NCBI GenBank assembly: GCA_028283655.1 | Contig: JAPWKE010000003.1 | Span: forward strand, 62,001-126,000 | Origin: Acidobacteriaceae bacterium | GTDB taxonomy: Bacteria > Acidobacteriota > Terriglobia > Terriglobales > Acidobacteriaceae | Length of the DNA stretch: 64,000 bases | Direction of reading: 5' to 3' | Part shown: positions 53,401 to 61,390 of the stretch, one piece after another | Position numbering within the stretch: position 1 is the stretch's first letter | Layout: each line of letters opens with the position of its first letter | Notes under the pieces: model-generated | Told to the model about the DNA's origin: nothing | Databases searched by the model: none | The model's input: the letters and a program-made list of their open reading frames with translations, nothing else | Position numbers and translations under genes: made by a program

Positions 53401-53416
53401 ACACTATATGTAGTGG
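53401..53416. promoter_or_regulatory. NrdR-box-like palindrome
   Basis: ACACTATATGTAGTGG matches 14 of 16 positions of the NrdR box pattern acaCwATATATwGTGt as I recall it, with perfect CACTA/TAGTG arms. NrdR boxes normally come in pairs about 31 bp apart. Only a poor second match is seen downstream, and no nrd gene is here, so a different regulator may bind. Confidence 0.3.
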
Positions 53417-53526
53417 TGGTGTTACCGATTACAGCTATCCGCTGTTTTTTCCACACTTATGCCGCGAAAAATTCTGCGGCGTTCCCAATTTAGGGCTTGC
53501 ACCGGGAGGTGCCTTGCGAGATTCTT

Positions 53527-53560
53527 GTGGAGTCAAGTGGTTAAAAGTGGTCTAAAGGGG
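53527..53560 (+). promoter_or_regulatory. MraZ-type operator with four boxes at 10-bp spacing
   Basis: GTGG occurs at 53527, 53537 and 53547 and GGGG at 53557, exactly 10 bp apart, with five-base AT-rich spacers. MraZ in E. coli binds tandem TGGGN boxes separated by 5 bp in front of its own gene. The period, number and place here fit the same autoregulatory site. Confidence 0.7.
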
Positions 53561-53651
53561 TTGACCGAAGCAAGATTTCGACTCAATCCTACGTCGTTCC
53601 GGGCTCTGAAGGAAGTAGTCGCCTAGGTTCCGTGTCCGAAAGGCAATAAAC

Positions 53652-54089
53652 GTGTTTCGCGGAAATCATCCAGCTCGGGTCGACGAAAAGGGACGCCTTA
53701 AGGTTCCTGCCGATTTCAAGCGCCGCGTCGACGAGTTGTACGGGCCACAGTTCTTCATCACGAGCCGCGACGGCAAGCGCGCGGAGATTTACCCGATGAA
53801 GGAGTGGGAAAAGATCGAGGAATCGATCGCGAAGGCTCCCGCTTCGGGTGCGAAGCGCAAGTTTCTGGACGTAACGAACTATTACGGCCAGGTGGTTGAG
53901 ATGGATGGGCAGGGCCGGTTGCTGATTCCGCAGGTATTGCGCGGTGCGGCCGTGATCGAAGGCGATGTTGCGGTACTGGGGCAGCAGACGTTCCTGGCAG
54001 TGGTGAACGACCAGAAGCATAAGGCGGCGCTTGAGGCAGAGCCTCTGACGGATGCCGATATCGAAGCTCTGGGTGTGATTGGTTTGTAG
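53652..54089 (+). CDS. mraZ: Transcriptional regulator MraZ
   Basis: This 145-residue protein has two AbrB-like halves, each with the DxxGRxxxP motif: DEKGRLKVPADF near residue 11 and DGQGRLLIPQVLR near 85. MraZ forms a ring that binds repeat boxes upstream of its own operon and controls the division and cell wall cluster. The start is the GTG at 53652, giving MFRGNHPARVDEKGRLKVP, with AAAGG upstream. It is the first gene of the dcw cluster and lies 39 bp before rsmH. A fitting four-box operator is found about 95 bp upstream. Confidence 0.95.
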   Translation: MFRGNHPARVDEKGRLKVPADFKRRVDELYGPQFFITSRDGKRAEIYPMKEWEKIEESIAKAPASGAKRKFLDVTNYYGQVVEMDGQGRLLIPQVLRGAAVIEGDVAVLGQQTFLAVVNDQKHKAALEAEPLTDADIEALGVIGL

Positions 54090-54128
54090 GACTTTGCTCC
54101 TGAGTGGAGCGCATGAGGCGGATGACCG

Positions 54129-55052
54129 ATGGAAAAGCCGCAACATGTTCCGGTTCTTTTCGATGAATGTCTTGACTATCTGAATTTGAAGCCCGGCGCG
54201 ACGGTGGTAGACGCGACGCTGGGGTTCGGTGGGCACTCTTCGGGGATTATCCGGAGGCTCGGACCGAGCGGCAAGCTGATCGCGTTTGATCGCGATCCCA
54301 AGGCGATGGCTTTGGCGAAGGAACGGCTGGCAGGAGTTGCTGCTGAACTGGGTTCCGAGATGCCGCAGGTTGAGTTTGTGCCGCGAGCGTTTTCTGAGGC
54401 GCGCGAAGTGATCGCGCCGAGGTCGCTCGATGGTCTGCTGGCGGATTTTGGCGTCAGCAGCATGCAGCTGGATGAAGCTGCACGAGGGTTTAGTTTTCGG
54501 GCCGATGGGCCGCTGGATATGCGCATGGACGCACGCAGCGAGCTGACGGCCGAACAAGTGGTAAATCAGGCGGACGAAGAGGATCTCGCCAACCTGATTT
54601 ACGAATTCGGAGAGGAAAGGAGGTCGCGGAGAATCGCCAGAGCAATTGTGCGGGCGCGGCCGGTGACGAGTACTGCAGAGCTTGCAGCAATCGTCTCGGC
54701 CGCTGCCCCGCCCAATAAATCGGACAAGATTCATCCGGCGACGCGCACTTTCCAGGCAATCCGAATTCGCGTGAATGATGAGCTGGGTGAGATCCGATCG
54801 CTGCTGGAAAGCGCGGGGAGCTTGCTGAAGCCGGGTGGCAGAGTGGTGCTGATCAGCTTCCACTCGCTGGAAGACCGGTTGGTGAAGGATGCGTTTCGCG
54901 ACGGCGCGCAGAAGGGTGAGTGGGAGATGCTCACACGTAAGCCGGTTGTGGCAACAGAAGAAGAAGCGCGAGTGAATCCGCGCAGTCGCAGTGCAAAGAT
55001 GCGCGCGGCAGAGAAGATTTTTGTAAGGCAACCGAGGCTTAGGCCGAGGTGA
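54129..55052 (+). CDS. rsmH: 16S rRNA (cytosine-1402-N4)-methyltransferase
   Basis: This 307-residue SAM-dependent enzyme methylates N4 of C1402 in the 16S rRNA decoding centre. Motifs are HVPVLFDECLDYLNLKPGATVVDATLGFGGHS (SAM-binding loop), IAFDRDPKAM, LLADFGVSSMQLDEAARGFSFRADGPLDMRMD and GGRVVLISFHSLEDRLVKDAF near the end. Length and start (ATG at 54129 after GAGGCGG) are standard. Second gene of the dcw cluster, as in most bacteria. Confidence 0.97.
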   Translation: MEKPQHVPVLFDECLDYLNLKPGATVVDATLGFGGHSSGIIRRLGPSGKLIAFDRDPKAMALAKERLAGVAAELGSEMPQVEFVPRAFSEAREVIAPRSLDGLLADFGVSSMQLDEAARGFSFRADGPLDMRMDARSELTAEQVVNQADEEDLANLIYEFGEERRSRRIARAIVRARPVTSTAELAAIVSAAAPPNKSDKIHPATRTFQAIRIRVNDELGEIRSLLESAGSLLKPGGRVVLISFHSLEDRLVKDAFRDGAQKGEWEMLTRKPVVATEEEARVNPRSRSAKMRAAEKIFVRQPRLRPR

Positions 55053-55126
55053 GCAGTTGGGCTCGAAAGCGCAGCCGGTATTTGTAACGGGAACGGTGAA
55101 GGCTGAAGGCTTTTGGAGGCAGAACA

Positions 55127-55645
55127 ATGGCGACGATGGTAATGGCAGGCGAACAGATGGAGCGGATGCACTCTCGCAAGGCGGCTGGCCGCGGCGTGAG
55201 CATGGCAGACCGTAACCGTGAGCTGTATGAAGCGCAGCGTTCGCGTCGTCGCGGGCCTACGCCTGAGATGTTCTTCACCAAACACCTGGACAACAGCCGC
55301 ATTGTGAAGGCGGATGATCCTGAACGCCGCCGCGAGATGAAGACGTTCACCGTGGTGACGATGGTCTTCTTCATGCTGACGATGGTGTATGTCTACCAGC
55401 ATTTTTCGGCGATCGAAGTGGGCTACAAGGTGGAAGCGCAGAAGCAGCAGGTGGAGCAGTTGCGTGAGACCAACCGCCAGCTTCGTTTGAGCGAAGCGCA
55501 GTTGAGCGATCCGGGCCGCATTGACCGCATTGCGAAGCAGCTTGGCCTGGATGAGCCGTTGCCTGGGCAGGTTGTTCGCCCGAATGGCGGGGACGGCACG
55601 GTGCTTGCACAGGCGAAGCTGCCAGGCGCTCCCTTCGTCAACTAA
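55127..55645 (+). CDS. ftsL: FtsL-like cell division protein
   Basis: This 172-residue bitopic protein has a charged cytoplasmic N-terminus of about 70 residues, one membrane segment (about 71-91, KTFTVVTMVFFMLTMVYVYQ) and a periplasmic coiled coil (about 97-125, KVEAQKQQVEQLRETNRQLRLSEAQ). The closing LSDPGRIDRIAKQLGLDEP is typical of FtsL. FtsL with FtsB and FtsQ activates septal peptidoglycan synthesis. The identification rests on topology, this end motif and the position between rsmH and ftsI. The N-terminal part is longer than in E. coli. Confidence 0.85.
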   Translation: MATMVMAGEQMERMHSRKAAGRGVSMADRNRELYEAQRSRRRGPTPEMFFTKHLDNSRIVKADDPERRREMKTFTVVTMVFFMLTMVYVYQHFSAIEVGYKVEAQKQQVEQLRETNRQLRLSEAQLSDPGRIDRIAKQLGLDEPLPGQVVRPNGGDGTVLAQAKLPGAPFVN

Positions 55646-55683
55646 CGAGGTCGTCTACTACAACATTTTTCAGCAGGGTCCCC

Positions 55684-58032
55684 ATGAAAACATCGCGACA
55701 GACATTGACCGCACCCATTCGTCGGGTGCGCTTTGTCTATGTGGCGATGTTTTTCTGCTTCTGGACGATTGTGATTGCATTGCGCCTGGTGTGGCTGCAG
55801 GTGATTCAGCACCAGCATTACGTGGAACGCGCAGCGCAGCAGCAGGAGCGTACGTTTGAGGTGGCCCCGCGGCGTGGTGTGCTCTATGACCGCAACCTTC
55901 GCGAGCTGGCGATGACGGTGCTGACGGACTCGGTGTATGCGGTGCCGAAGGAGCTGGGCGAGAACCGCGAGAACGCTGCGGAGCTGCTGGCGAAGATCGT
56001 TCATACGGACCCACAGGACCGGTTTACAAGCGAACACCAGATGATGGCGCGTTTCAATGCCTCGCGCAACTTTGCATGGGTGGCTCGCAAGCTTGATCCG
56101 GATACAGCGCAGCGTGTGCGTGAGCTGAACCTGAAGGGCGTGTACTTCCAGAAAGAGTTCAAGCGCTTCTATCCGAACTCTGATCTAGCGGCGCATGTGC
56201 TGGGGTATGTGGGCACGGATGACAACGGTCTGGCCGGCCTGGAGAGCGAGTTTGACGATGAGTTGCATGGCACGCCGGGGCACATGCTCACGGCGGTGGA
56301 TGCGAAGCGGCATGTGATGGGTTCGGTGGAGAGTGAGCCTATGCCGGGTGAGAACCTGGTGCTTACTATCGACGCAAATATCCAGTACATGGCGGAGCGC
56401 GCGCTGGATGCGCAGGTGGCGAAGTTCAAGGCGTTGCACGGAACGATTGTGGTGCAGGACCCGCACACGGGGAACATTCTGGCGCTGGCGGTGAGCCCGC
56501 GTTTCAATCCGAATGATTCGAGGCATATTGAGCCCGGCCAGTTGAATAATCTCGCGGTGAGCGATGTGTATGAACCTGGTTCGACGTTCAAGCTCGTGAC
56601 GTATGCAGCGGCGCTGGATGGCGCAGGTGTTGAGCCGACGGACAAGGTCGATTGCCAGGGCGGCGCGTGGACGATGTATGGCCGTACGCTGCATGACGAT
56701 AAAGACGACCACTTCGGCGTGGTGAGCGTGCAGTATGCGCTGGAGCACTCGAGCGATGTGGGCGCGGCGAAGCTGGCGATGAAGCTTGGCAACGACAAGT
56801 TCTACAAGTACATCAAGGGCTTCGGGTTTGGCGATCGCAGCGGCATTGAACTGCCGAGTGAGACGCGCGGGCTGCTGCGGAATCCGCGCAAGTGGGGCGC
56901 GACGAGCTTCATGTCGATTGCTATCGGCCAGGAAGTGGGCGTGACGCCTGTTCAACTGGTGACGATGGTGTCGACGATTGCGAATGGTGGCGTGTATCTG
57001 CCGCCGCACGTTCTGCTGGAGTCGACGGACGAGGTGAAGGGTGATCCTCGGTTGGCGACGCGTCCGTTCAAGCCTGTGATGCAGTTGCCGAAGGATCTGC
57101 CGGATGGTTCCCGGCGCGTGATCAGCGAGATGACCAGCGCGAAGATGCGCATGATGATGCAGGGCATCGTGACCGAGGGCACGGGCAGGCTGGCTGCGCT
57201 GAACGGCTATAGCTCGGCGGGTAAGACGGGCACGGCGGAGAAGATTGATCCGGCGACGCATACGTACTCGCACACGAAGCTGGTGGCGAGTTTTGCAGGA
57301 TTCGCCCCGGTGAGTGCGCCGGCGATTTCTGTGGCGGTTGTGATTGACCAGCCCAGCGTGGGAACGGGCTACGGTGGAACGACGTCGGCACCGGTGTTCA
57401 GCGAGGTTGCGCAGGAAGTGCTGGAGTATCTGGGTGTACCGCATGACCAGCCGCTGAAGTCGAAGACGCAGTTTACACAGGAGCTGGCGGCGGTGAAGCC
57501 AGAGGCTGATGGCCCGAGCGATGTGGAGCCTTCGAGCGATCTGCAGGCGATGTATGACGAGGTGAACACATTGCCTCCGGATGATCCTTTGCGCCAGCCA
57601 CAGGCCGCAGCAGCGATTGCAGCGAACCAGGTGGCAGATGCTGCCGCGGCGGAAGCTTCGCAGCGTGCGGCGCTAGCGTCGGGTCAGCGCAAGGGTATTC
57701 TGGGGCTGCCGGATAAGGTGCTGGCAGCGTTCCATGCGAATGGGAATACGACCTCGGTGATGCCGGGGGCGAGCGTAACGACGCCCGTGCCAGCCACAAC
57801 GGTGCAGCCTTCTGTGCAAGTACGCAGTTCCACGGCCGTGGTGGTGGATGCAGGCAAGCGTGTGGCTGTGCCGGACTTCCACGGGCAGGCGTTGCGCAGC
57901 GTGGTGGAGAACGCCGGTGCGCTGGGGCTGCGTGTGCAGATGCTGGGCAGCGGACTGGCGAAGGACCAGGCCCCCGCTGCGGGGACGATGGTGCCTCCCG
58001 GCACGGAAGTGGTTGTGAGGTTCGCACGCTGA
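55684..58032 (+). CDS. ftsI: Division-specific class B penicillin-binding protein with a PASTA domain
   Basis: This 782-residue transpeptidase cross-links septal peptidoglycan. A single N-terminal membrane helix (FVYVAMFFCFWTIVIALRLVWLQVI) precedes the pedestal domain (RRGVLYDRNLRELA). The transpeptidase domain has the active site SxxK as Ser300-Thr-Phe-Lys303, the second motif as Ser356-Ser-Asp358 and KTG at 514-516. The second motif is normally SxN; Asp replaces Asn here. A linker of about 130 Ala/Pro-rich residues (roughly 590-720) leads to a C-terminal PASTA domain (VAVPDFHGQALRSVVENAGALGLRVQMLG). The stop codon overlaps the next start by one base. Confidence 0.95.
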   Translation: MKTSRQTLTAPIRRVRFVYVAMFFCFWTIVIALRLVWLQVIQHQHYVERAAQQQERTFEVAPRRGVLYDRNLRELAMTVLTDSVYAVPKELGENRENAAELLAKIVHTDPQDRFTSEHQMMARFNASRNFAWVARKLDPDTAQRVRELNLKGVYFQKEFKRFYPNSDLAAHVLGYVGTDDNGLAGLESEFDDELHGTPGHMLTAVDAKRHVMGSVESEPMPGENLVLTIDANIQYMAERALDAQVAKFKALHGTIVVQDPHTGNILALAVSPRFNPNDSRHIEPGQLNNLAVSDVYEPGSTFKLVTYAAALDGAGVEPTDKVDCQGGAWTMYGRTLHDDKDDHFGVVSVQYALEHSSDVGAAKLAMKLGNDKFYKYIKGFGFGDRSGIELPSETRGLLRNPRKWGATSFMSIAIGQEVGVTPVQLVTMVSTIANGGVYLPPHVLLESTDEVKGDPRLATRPFKPVMQLPKDLPDGSRRVISEMTSAKMRMMMQGIVTEGTGRLAALNGYSSAGKTGTAEKIDPATHTYSHTKLVASFAGFAPVSAPAISVAVVIDQPSVGTGYGGTTSAPVFSEVAQEVLEYLGVPHDQPLKSKTQFTQELAAVKPEADGPSDVEPSSDLQAMYDEVNTLPPDDPLRQPQAAAAIAANQVADAAAAEASQRAALASGQRKGILGLPDKVLAAFHANGNTTSVMPGASVTTPVPATTVQPSVQVRSSTAVVVDAGKRVAVPDFHGQALRSVVENAGALGLRVQMLGSGLAKDQAPAAGTMVPPGTEVVVRFAR

Positions 58033-58391
58033 TGCCTTCGCTCTGGCTCGCGGTTCCGATTGGTCTGTTGATTGGCGTGTGTGTGGGGCTGGCGGGAACA
58101 AGCGGTGCGTTTCTGATTCCCACGCTGGTGTATGTCTTCGGAGAGAGGCAACTACGGGCACAAGGAACGGCGCTCTTCATTGCGTTGACGCCGGTGTGGC
58201 TGGGGCCGCTGATTCCTTACTGGCGGTCCGGGCATGTGAACTGGCGTCTTGGCGCGGTGCTTGGAATAGGTTTGGCTGTGGGTGGGTATTACGGCGCACA
58301 ATGGGCGCAGCGGCTTCCGGAAGCCGTGGCGCGGCGATGCTTTGGCGGCATGTTGCTGGTGGTGGCGATACGTATGCTGGTGCAGCGATAG
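58032..58391 (+). CDS. Short TSUP-family (TauE/SafE) membrane protein
   Basis: This 119-residue protein has about four hydrophobic segments (WLAVPIGLLIGVCVGLAGTSGAFLIPTLVYVF, GTALFIALTPVWLGPLIPYW, GAVLGIGLAVGGYYGAQWA, CFGGMLLVVAIRML). The G-AGTSGAFLIP and LPEAVARRCFGGMLL segments resemble one half of TauE/SafE (TSUP) transporters, which usually have 240-270 residues and two such halves. It may work as a homodimer, like small TSUP members known elsewhere. The start overlaps the ftsI stop (TGATG) and murE starts nine bases after its stop, so it is translated within the dcw operon. Substrate unknown. Confidence 0.75.
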   Translation: MPSLWLAVPIGLLIGVCVGLAGTSGAFLIPTLVYVFGERQLRAQGTALFIALTPVWLGPLIPYWRSGHVNWRLGAVLGIGLAVGGYYGAQWAQRLPEAVARRCFGGMLLVVAIRMLVQR

Positions 58392-58400
58392 GAGAACAGG

Positions 58401-59909
58401 ATGCAGTGGCGAACGTTGCTGGAAGAGGTAAACCCTCTCGCTTTCGGCGGTGCGGATGTGAATGTCACGGGGGTGCAGTATGACTCCCGACGTGTGGGTG
58501 CGGGCGATTTATTTGTAGCGATGCGTGGCGGCACGGTGGACGGCAATCAGTTCATCGCGAAGGCGCGTGAGCTTGGCGCGGTAGCTGTGCTGACGGATTC
58601 GCGAGAGATGTTTGATGTGTTGGGTCAGCAGGACTTTCCTGTGGCTCTGGTGGAGCATGGTCGGCGAGCGCTGGCTGAAGCTAGTGCTGCGTTGTTCGGA
58701 CATCCTGAGCGAGTGTTGAAGGTGAGTGCTGTGACCGGCACCAACGGCAAGACGACGACGGCGTTTCTGCTGGCTCAGTTGCTGGAAGCCGTTGGACGCA
58801 AGCTGCTGCTGCTGGGTACGGTGGAGACTCGGATTGCCGGGCAGGTGCTGGAGAGCAAGCACACGACGCCGGAAGCGCGTGACCTGTATGCGTTGTTTGC
58901 CGAGGCTGTGAAGGCCGGATGCACGGAAGTGGTCATGGAAATGAGTTCGCATGCGCTGGATCAGGAGCGCGTGTGGGGCGTGCCGGTGGATGTGGCGATG
59001 TTCACGAACCTGACGCAGGACCATCTGGATTATCACGGCTCGATGAAGGAGTATGCACGCGCGAAGGCGAAGCTCTTTCATGGCGTGGGTGGCGGAGCGC
59101 CGCGTGTGGCGGTGATCCATGACGACGCCGAGTTTGCGGGCCTGATGATGGATGCGTACGACGGGGAAGAGTTCGTTGTGCGCTACGGAACGACGGAGAG
59201 TGCGAACCATCGTGCGGAGAAGATTGCGCTGGCTGCAGGCCGGACGGAGTTTGCGTTTGTGACACCGGAGAAGACGGTGCAGGTGGTTTCTCCGCTGACG
59301 GGCATGGTGAACGTCGAGAACTTGATGGCGGCGATGTGTGCGGCGTTGGCTCGGGGACTGTCGCTGGAGCAGGTGGTGGAAGCTGCGGCGAAGTTGAAGG
59401 CTGCACCGGGACGGTTTGAAGTGGTGCCGGGGAGCGAGGCTGCTGGCTTTACGGTGGTGGTGGATTACGCGCACACCGAGGATGCGTTGGCGAACCTGCT
59501 GCGGCTGGCGCATGATCTGGTAGCTCCGCGGGGTGGACGTGTGATTACGCTGTTTGGTTGTGGCGGCGATCGCGATCGCACAAAGCGACCGAAGATGGGC
59601 CGCGTGGCTGCTGCGGCGAGCGACTTCGTGGTGCTTACGAGTGACAATCCTCGCAGCGAAGAGCCGATGGAGATACTTGATGAAGTGATGTCTGGCGTAC
59701 GCGAAGCTGTGGGGCAGTTCGCCGGTGAGTTTGTGGTGGAAGAAGATCGCCGCGCAGCGATTGAGATTGCGATTCGTGCGGCGAAGCCCGGAGACATTGT
59801 GTTGCTGGCGGGTAAGGGGCACGAGAAGACGCAGACATTCGCGGACCGCACGGTGGAGTTTGATGACGTAGCTGAGGCTGCGAAGGTGTTGAAGGAGTTG
59901 AGCGCTTGA
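58401..59909 (+). CDS. murE: UDP-MurNAc-L-Ala-D-Glu:meso-diaminopimelate ligase
   Basis: This 502-residue Mur ligase adds the third amino acid to the peptidoglycan precursor in the cytoplasm. Motifs are YDSRRVGAGDLFVAMRG (UDP-MurNAc binding), TGTNGKTTT (P-loop, about residues 112-120), NLTQDHLDYHG, YAHTEDALANLL and SDNPRSEEP. The DNPR motif marks the meso-diaminopimelate-adding type rather than the lysine type, so the wall is predicted to be of the meso-DAP kind. ATG with AGGAGAACAGG upstream. The end overlaps the murF start by four bases. Confidence 0.96.
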   Translation: MQWRTLLEEVNPLAFGGADVNVTGVQYDSRRVGAGDLFVAMRGGTVDGNQFIAKARELGAVAVLTDSREMFDVLGQQDFPVALVEHGRRALAEASAALFGHPERVLKVSAVTGTNGKTTTAFLLAQLLEAVGRKLLLLGTVETRIAGQVLESKHTTPEARDLYALFAEAVKAGCTEVVMEMSSHALDQERVWGVPVDVAMFTNLTQDHLDYHGSMKEYARAKAKLFHGVGGGAPRVAVIHDDAEFAGLMMDAYDGEEFVVRYGTTESANHRAEKIALAAGRTEFAFVTPEKTVQVVSPLTGMVNVENLMAAMCAALARGLSLEQVVEAAAKLKAAPGRFEVVPGSEAAGFTVVVDYAHTEDALANLLRLAHDLVAPRGGRVITLFGCGGDRDRTKRPKMGRVAAAASDFVVLTSDNPRSEEPMEILDEVMSGVREAVGQFAGEFVVEEDRRAAIEIAIRAAKPGDIVLLAGKGHEKTQTFADRTVEFDDVAEAAKVLKELSA

Positions 59910-61303
59910 AGCTGACGCTGGGGCAGATTGCGGATTGGATTCATGCAGAGGGCGAGTTCGACTCGGCGAAGGAAGCGCTGGGGTACTCGATCGATACGCG
60001 CACGATTGGTGCGGGTGATTTGTACTTTGCGGTGAAGGGCGAGCGGCTGGATGGGCACGACTTTATCGAGCAGGCATTGGCGAACGGCGCTGTGGCTGCG
60101 GTGGTGAGCCAGCACTGGCTGGCTCCTTCGGGCTTTGATGAGTGCCTGCTGTTGCGTGTGCCGGAAGAGTGCGACGACTGTGTGTTGAACGCGATGCAGA
60201 AGCTGGCGAGCGCCGTGCGCAGGTATTGGGGCAAGCGTGTTATCGGCGTGACGGGGTCGGCGGGGAAGACGACGACGAAGGAGTGCATCGCTGCAGTGCT
60301 GGCGGCAAGGTTCGCTGTACTGAAGACGGAAGGCAACTACAACAACCACTTCGGTGTGCCGCTGACGCTGTTGCGACTGGAGTCGGAGCACGAGGTTGCC
60401 GTGGTCGAGATGGGCATGAACCACGCGGGCGAGATCGCGCTGCTGGCGAAGATTGCTGCGCCGAACTGGGGCGTGGTGTCGAACGTGGGCATGGCGCATA
60501 CGGAGTTCTTCGCCGATGGGATTGATGGCGTGGCGCGCGCGAAGCGGGAGCTGATTGAAGCTCTGCCTGCGGATGGTGTGGCCTTTTTGAACGCCGATGA
60601 TGAGCGCGTGCGTCGCTTCGGCGAAGGGCTTGTGGTGAGGGTGGTGCTTTATGGCACGAACGAGGGCGCTGACGTTCGCGCGACGGAGATTACCGAGCGC
60701 GGGTTGTTTGGCACAGAGTTTGTTCGCGTGAGCGAGGGCGTCGCGCCGGGTGTGGAGACGCGTTGGCCTGTGCATTTGCATCTGCCGGGAAGGCACAATG
60801 TGCTGAACGCGCTGGCGGCCTTTGCGGTGGCGCGCGAAGCGGGCGTTGAGCTGGGCGATGCGGTGGCGGCGATGGAGAAGCTGCAGCCAACGGAGAAGCG
60901 CGGCAGCACGCTGGAGTGGAACGGCGCGATGATCGTGAACGACACGTATAACTCGAACCCTTCGGCGCTGCAGGCGATGATTCGGGCGCTGGCAGGAACG
61001 GGTGCTGAGCGTCGGGTGCTGGTCGCGGGCGAGATGCGCGAGTTGGGGCCGGAGGGCGAGGCGCTGCATCGGGCGTGCGGCAAAGCTGCGGCCGATGCGG
61101 GGATTGATGTTGTCGTGGGCGTGCATGGGCTTGCGGCGGCGCTGGTAGACGCTGCGCGGGAGGCCGGTGCGGAAGCGCACTTTGTCGAAACGCCGGAAGA
61201 GGCTGGCGAGTGGATGAAGACGCAGCTGCGGGATGGTGATGTGGCTCTGCTGAAGGCTTCGCGTGGGGTTCGGCTGGAGCGGGCGCTTGCCGTGTTGTCG
61301 TAA
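59906..61303 (+). CDS. murF: UDP-MurNAc-tripeptide:D-alanyl-D-alanine ligase
   Basis: This 465-residue Mur ligase adds D-Ala-D-Ala to complete the pentapeptide precursor. Motifs are SIDTRTIGAGDLYFAVKGERLDGH, TGSAGKTTTKE (P-loop), EMGMNHAGEIALLAKIAAPNWGVVSNVGMAH and NDTYNSNPSALQAMI. The start is the TTG at 59906, which overlaps the murE stop (TTGA) and has GGAG ten bases upstream, so the pair is translationally coupled. Length normal. Confidence 0.95.
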   Translation: MKLTLGQIADWIHAEGEFDSAKEALGYSIDTRTIGAGDLYFAVKGERLDGHDFIEQALANGAVAAVVSQHWLAPSGFDECLLLRVPEECDDCVLNAMQKLASAVRRYWGKRVIGVTGSAGKTTTKECIAAVLAARFAVLKTEGNYNNHFGVPLTLLRLESEHEVAVVEMGMNHAGEIALLAKIAAPNWGVVSNVGMAHTEFFADGIDGVARAKRELIEALPADGVAFLNADDERVRRFGEGLVVRVVLYGTNEGADVRATEITERGLFGTEFVRVSEGVAPGVETRWPVHLHLPGRHNVLNALAAFAVAREAGVELGDAVAAMEKLQPTEKRGSTLEWNGAMIVNDTYNSNPSALQAMIRALAGTGAERRVLVAGEMRELGPEGEALHRACGKAAADAGIDVVVGVHGLAAALVDAAREAGAEAHFVETPEEAGEWMKTQLRDGDVALLKASRGVRLERALAVLS

Positions 61304-61390
61304 ACCATTGGCCTTGCAGGTTCCCGTGTCGAAATCAACAATCGCGAAGGCGATACGCCCCGCGTATTCTTAGCCGGAGGTCTCGCGCGT

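Larger units (their letters stand above)
53028..53651 (+). other. Regulatory region upstream of the mraZ/dcw cluster
   Basis: This 620-bp AT-richer gap has no convincing gene. It holds a 16-bp palindrome at 53401-53416 and a four-box direct repeat at 53527-53560, followed by TTGACC at 53561 as a possible -35 element. The mraZ ribosome binding site (AAAGG) is at the right end. Confidence 0.55.
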
